Shown in pieces: positions 5,987 through 7,885 of a stretch of DNA of 7,885 nucleotides. This DNA comes from Prosthecobacter sp. (GTDB lineage Bacteria > Verrucomicrobiota > Verrucomicrobiia > Verrucomicrobiales > Verrucomicrobiaceae). The DNA is taken from positions 1 to 7,885 of the forward strand of contig JAIWOJ010000077.1 of NCBI GenBank assembly GCA_020216965.1, read 5' to 3'. The number at the start of each line of letters is the position of its first letter. The first letter of the stretch is position 1. Both the position numbers and the translations under genes were made by a program. The notes under the pieces are model-generated. The model did no database searches and was not told the DNA's origin. It was given only the letters and a program-made list of their open reading frames with translations.

Positions 5987-7435
5987 ATGAAAGCCACGCT
6001 GCTGCTCACTCTCTTCTTTTTCCCCCTGCTGTGCCAGGCCGCGCGGCCGAATGTCCTGCTGATCCTGGTGGATGATCTGAAGCCCGCGTTGGGCTGTTAC
6101 GGTGATGCGGTGGCGAAGACACCGCACCTGGACCGCCTGGCGGCGCGCGGCATGAGGTTTGAGCTAGCCTATTGCAATCAAGCCGTGTGCGCACCTTCAC
6201 GCTTCACGCTCATGCTGGGCTCTCGCTCCACCTCCACAGGGCTCTACGGGTTGGGCAGCAGGCTCCGGGAAAAATGGCCAGACGCGGTGACGATGCCGCA
6301 GTTCTTCGCCCGGCATGGCTACCACACGCAATCGCTGGGCAAGGTCTTCCACATCGGCCATGGCAATGAGGGCGATCCTGCCTCCTTCACCACGCCGCCC
6401 TTTAAGGACAAGGTGATCGAATACCTCGACCCAGCGAGCACCCAGGGCGGGCAACTGACCAGGGAGGAGGCGCTTTTTACCAATCAGAAACTGGACCAGA
6501 TCCGCAAGCTACCGCGTGGAGCTGCCTGGGAGGCACCCGAGGTGGAGGATGATGCCTACGCCGATGGGCGCGTGGCGCAGGAGGTAGTGAAGCGCCTGCA
6601 TGGCATCCAAGAGCCGTTTTTCATGGCGGTTGGTTTTGTGCGGCCGCACCTGCCCTTCTCTGCGCCAAAGAAATACTGGGACATTTATGATCCTGACAAA
6701 CTGCCCCTGCCCGCGCATGAAACCTTGCCCATCGGCTCCCCCCCCGTGGCACACAAACGCGGCGGTGAGATCGCCGCCTACACGCCCGTGCCGGAAGCTG
6801 CGGATGCCATCTTTTCCCCCGAGCTGAAGCGTCAGCTCATCCACGGCTACTATGCAGCCACCAGCTATGTCGATGCGCAGATTGGCCGCGTGCTTCAGGC
6901 GCTGGAGATGGCAGGCCGTGCAGAGAATACCATCATCGTGCTCTGGGGGGATCATGGCTTTCATCTGGGCGACCTGGGGATCTGGACCAAGCACACGAAC
7001 TATGAGCAGGCCAACCGCATCCCTCTGCTCATCGCCGTGCCTGGCTTGACATCGCCAGGCAGCCGCACCCGCCAGCTCGCTGAGAGTGTGGATCTTTTTC
7101 CCACCCTGGCTGAGCTGGCCGGGCTGCCCGCGCCCACGGGCCCCCAGCCCATAGATGGCATCAGCCTCGTGCCGGTGCTCAAGGATCCTACCACGCGCCT
7201 GCGTGACCATGCTTACCACTGCTTTCCCAAGCAAACCCTAGGCCGCGCCATCCGCACGGAGCGCCATCGCCTCGTCGAGTGGAAAAAGCCTGGCGCGCCT
7301 GCTGCGACCGCGCAAATCGAGCTTTATGACTATGTGGCTGACCCGCTCGAGACGCGCAACCTTGCGGACGAGCAGCCAGAGACCGTCAAACGGCTGCGAG
7401 CGATCCTCTCCAGGCATCCCGAAGCACGTCCCTGA
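5987..7435 (+). CDS. Exported type I sulfatase, iduronate-2-sulfatase-like
   Basis: This is a formylglycine-dependent sulfatase that should hydrolyse sulfate esters on an extracytoplasmic substrate, probably a sulfated polysaccharide. From the ATG at 5987 it is 482 aa. The signal peptide MKATLLLTLFFFPLLCQA ends in a plausible CQA cleavage site at residue 18, followed by the first beta-strand NVLLILVDDL with metal ligands Asp29 and Asp30. The modification motif CAPSR is at 68-72, so Cys68 should become formylglycine. Other active-site positions match human iduronate-2-sulfatase: Lys119 and His122 in GKVFH, His221 in RPHLPF, Asp322 and His323 in WGDHG, and Lys335. Overall order and spacing fit that branch (SulfAtlas S1_7-like), but the exact substrate cannot be read. 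The C-terminus (IELYDYVADPLETRNLADE) is the usual sulfatase end, so the gene is complete. Its maturase is not in the window. CATCC lies 5 bases before the start and there is no good Shine-Dalgarno site. The next gene follows after 27 bases. Confidence 0.93.
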   Translation: MKATLLLTLFFFPLLCQAARPNVLLILVDDLKPALGCYGDAVAKTPHLDRLAARGMRFELAYCNQAVCAPSRFTLMLGSRSTSTGLYGLGSRLREKWPDAVTMPQFFARHGYHTQSLGKVFHIGHGNEGDPASFTTPPFKDKVIEYLDPASTQGGQLTREEALFTNQKLDQIRKLPRGAAWEAPEVEDDAYADGRVAQEVVKRLHGIQEPFFMAVGFVRPHLPFSAPKKYWDIYDPDKLPLPAHETLPIGSPPVAHKRGGEIAAYTPVPEAADAIFSPELKRQLIHGYYAATSYVDAQIGRVLQALEMAGRAENTIIVLWGDHGFHLGDLGIWTKHTNYEQANRIPLLIAVPGLTSPGSRTRQLAESVDLFPTLAELAGLPAPTGPQPIDGISLVPVLKDPTTRLRDHAYHCFPKQTLGRAIRTERHRLVEWKKPGAPAATAQIELYDYVADPLETRNLADEQPETVKRLRAILSRHPEARP

Positions 7436-7450
7436 GCCGTGGTGAGGGAT

Positions 7451-7454
7451 GGAG
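7451..7454 (+). promoter_or_regulatory. Ribosome binding site GGAG for the gene starting at 7463
   Basis: GGAG lies 8 bases before the ATG at 7463, a normal Shine-Dalgarno distance. It supports that ATG over the in-frame ATG at 7487 and supports a real gene running off the window. It lies in the 27-base gap after the sulfatase stop, as expected for the second gene of an operon. Confidence 0.55.
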
Positions 7455-7462
7455 CAAGCACG

Positions 7463-7885
7463 ATGCAAGTCGCGCGTAATGCTCTCATGCATCCATTCCT
7501 CCCCGCACTGCGGGTCCTGTCCCTCACTGCCCTAGCCACTCTCGGCCATTCGCAGAGCCTACCTGGCACTCTGCTGCTTGCGCCCGAGGCCGATTTTTCA
7601 GCCAAAATGGTAGCGGGCATCGACAAGATGGCCCTGCGGCTCATCGACCAATCCAAAGCCAAGCGCCAACCCACGCGGGAAAAGCTGAAAGCCGCCCTGG
7701 GTCTCGTGGATGCGCGCGCCACCTTCGCGGCACTCGAACTTGTGGGCGATACCATGACTCCGGCGCTGCTCCATGAAACGGCAGCCTGCCGAATCTATCG
7801 GGTGCGCTGGCCGGTGTTTGAGGGCGTCTTTGGCGAGGGGCTCTATCTTCAGCCCAAGGCTCGCCCCCTGGCCCGCGCGATTTAT
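7463..7885 (+). CDS. Exported protein, probable alpha/beta-hydrolase (N-terminal part, cut by window end)
   Basis: The frame is open from the ATG at 7463 to the last base, giving 141 residues with no stop, so only the 5' part is seen. A hydrophobic segment (about residues 11-28, rich in Leu and Ala) ending near HSQS looks like a signal peptide; starting at the ATG at 7487 gives a more compact one. A helical, charged stretch follows (about 48-85), and then RWPVFEGVFGEGL at 115-127. That last motif recalls the entry into the catalytic domain of secreted dienelactone-hydrolase or acetyl-xylan-esterase-like proteins of Planctomycetes and Verrucomicrobia. I make that match from memory, with moderate confidence at best. 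The Ser nucleophile, Asp and His would lie beyond the window. The 27-base gap after the sulfatase and its own GGAG site point to co-transcription. An esterase beside a sulfatase would fit removal of substituents from polysaccharides. Confidence 0.62.
   Translation, partial: MQVARNALMHPFLPALRVLSLTALATLGHSQSLPGTLLLAPEADFSAKMVAGIDKMALRLIDQSKAKRQPTREKLKAALGLVDARATFAALELVGDTMTPALLHETAACRIYRVRWPVFEGVFGEGLYLQPKARPLARAIY

Noticed and set aside
5987..6040. Sulfatase as a lipoprotein through the Cys at residue 16
   Set aside because: The residues before the Cys (PLL) do not fit a lipobox, which needs a small residue at -1. A type I site after CQA fits better.
6509..7234. Minus-strand open frame (241 codons) opposite the sulfatase gene
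   Set aside because: It is antisense to the conserved sulfatase core and has no motif or ribosome site of its own.

Overview
The window looks like ordinary chromosomal DNA of a GC-rich, diaminopimelate-type Gram-negative bacterium. The protein styles together point to Verrucomicrobiota, perhaps the Prosthecobacter/Verrucomicrobium group. The signs are a short FtsY made of only the NG domain, a plant-like group II ATP-phosphofructokinase, a glucose-6-phosphate isomerase with a C-terminal tail of the kind I recall from cyanobacteria, and a secreted iduronate-2-sulfatase-like enzyme followed by another secreted enzyme. The taxonomic call is an inference from sequence style, not from a database search.

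Layout, left to right. ftsY (+, 82-930) encodes the signal recognition particle receptor. It converges, with a 10-base gap, on mpl (-, 941-2314), a murein-recycling ligase. A 156-base divergent intergenic region (2315-2470) holds a small perfect palindrome and separates mpl from a phosphofructokinase gene (+, 2471-3763). That gene converges, with a 21-base gap, on a two-gene minus-strand unit: pgi (5792-4227) followed by an unrecognised small gene (4219-3785). A 194-base divergent region (5793-5986) separates pgi from a plus-strand unit of an exported type I sulfatase (5987-7435) and a second exported protein, probably an alpha/beta-hydrolase. The second protein starts at 7463 and is cut by the window end. 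Transcription units alternate strand throughout, so the window has two convergent junctions and two divergent promoter regions. Apart from the two divergent regions, no gap exceeds about 80 bases.

Functionally, the left and centre are housekeeping: membrane protein targeting, cell-wall recycling, and two adjacent steps of glycolysis (Pgi makes fructose 6-phosphate, which the kinase phosphorylates). The right end moves to accessory, exported enzymes of the kind used to break down sulfated or acylated polysaccharides. I found no RNA gene, CRISPR array, insertion sequence, phage gene or convincing intrinsic terminator.

I see no clearly new biological system. The points most worth a second look are these: (1) four of the five genes that lead a transcription unit lack a Shine-Dalgarno site but carry CATCC just before the start codon; (2) an unrecognised gene follows pgi; (3) a palindrome, TTGCA-AAAA-TGCAA, abuts the phosphofructokinase start; (4) a run of G-tracts lies upstream of ftsY; (5) the exported sulfatase/hydrolase pair.
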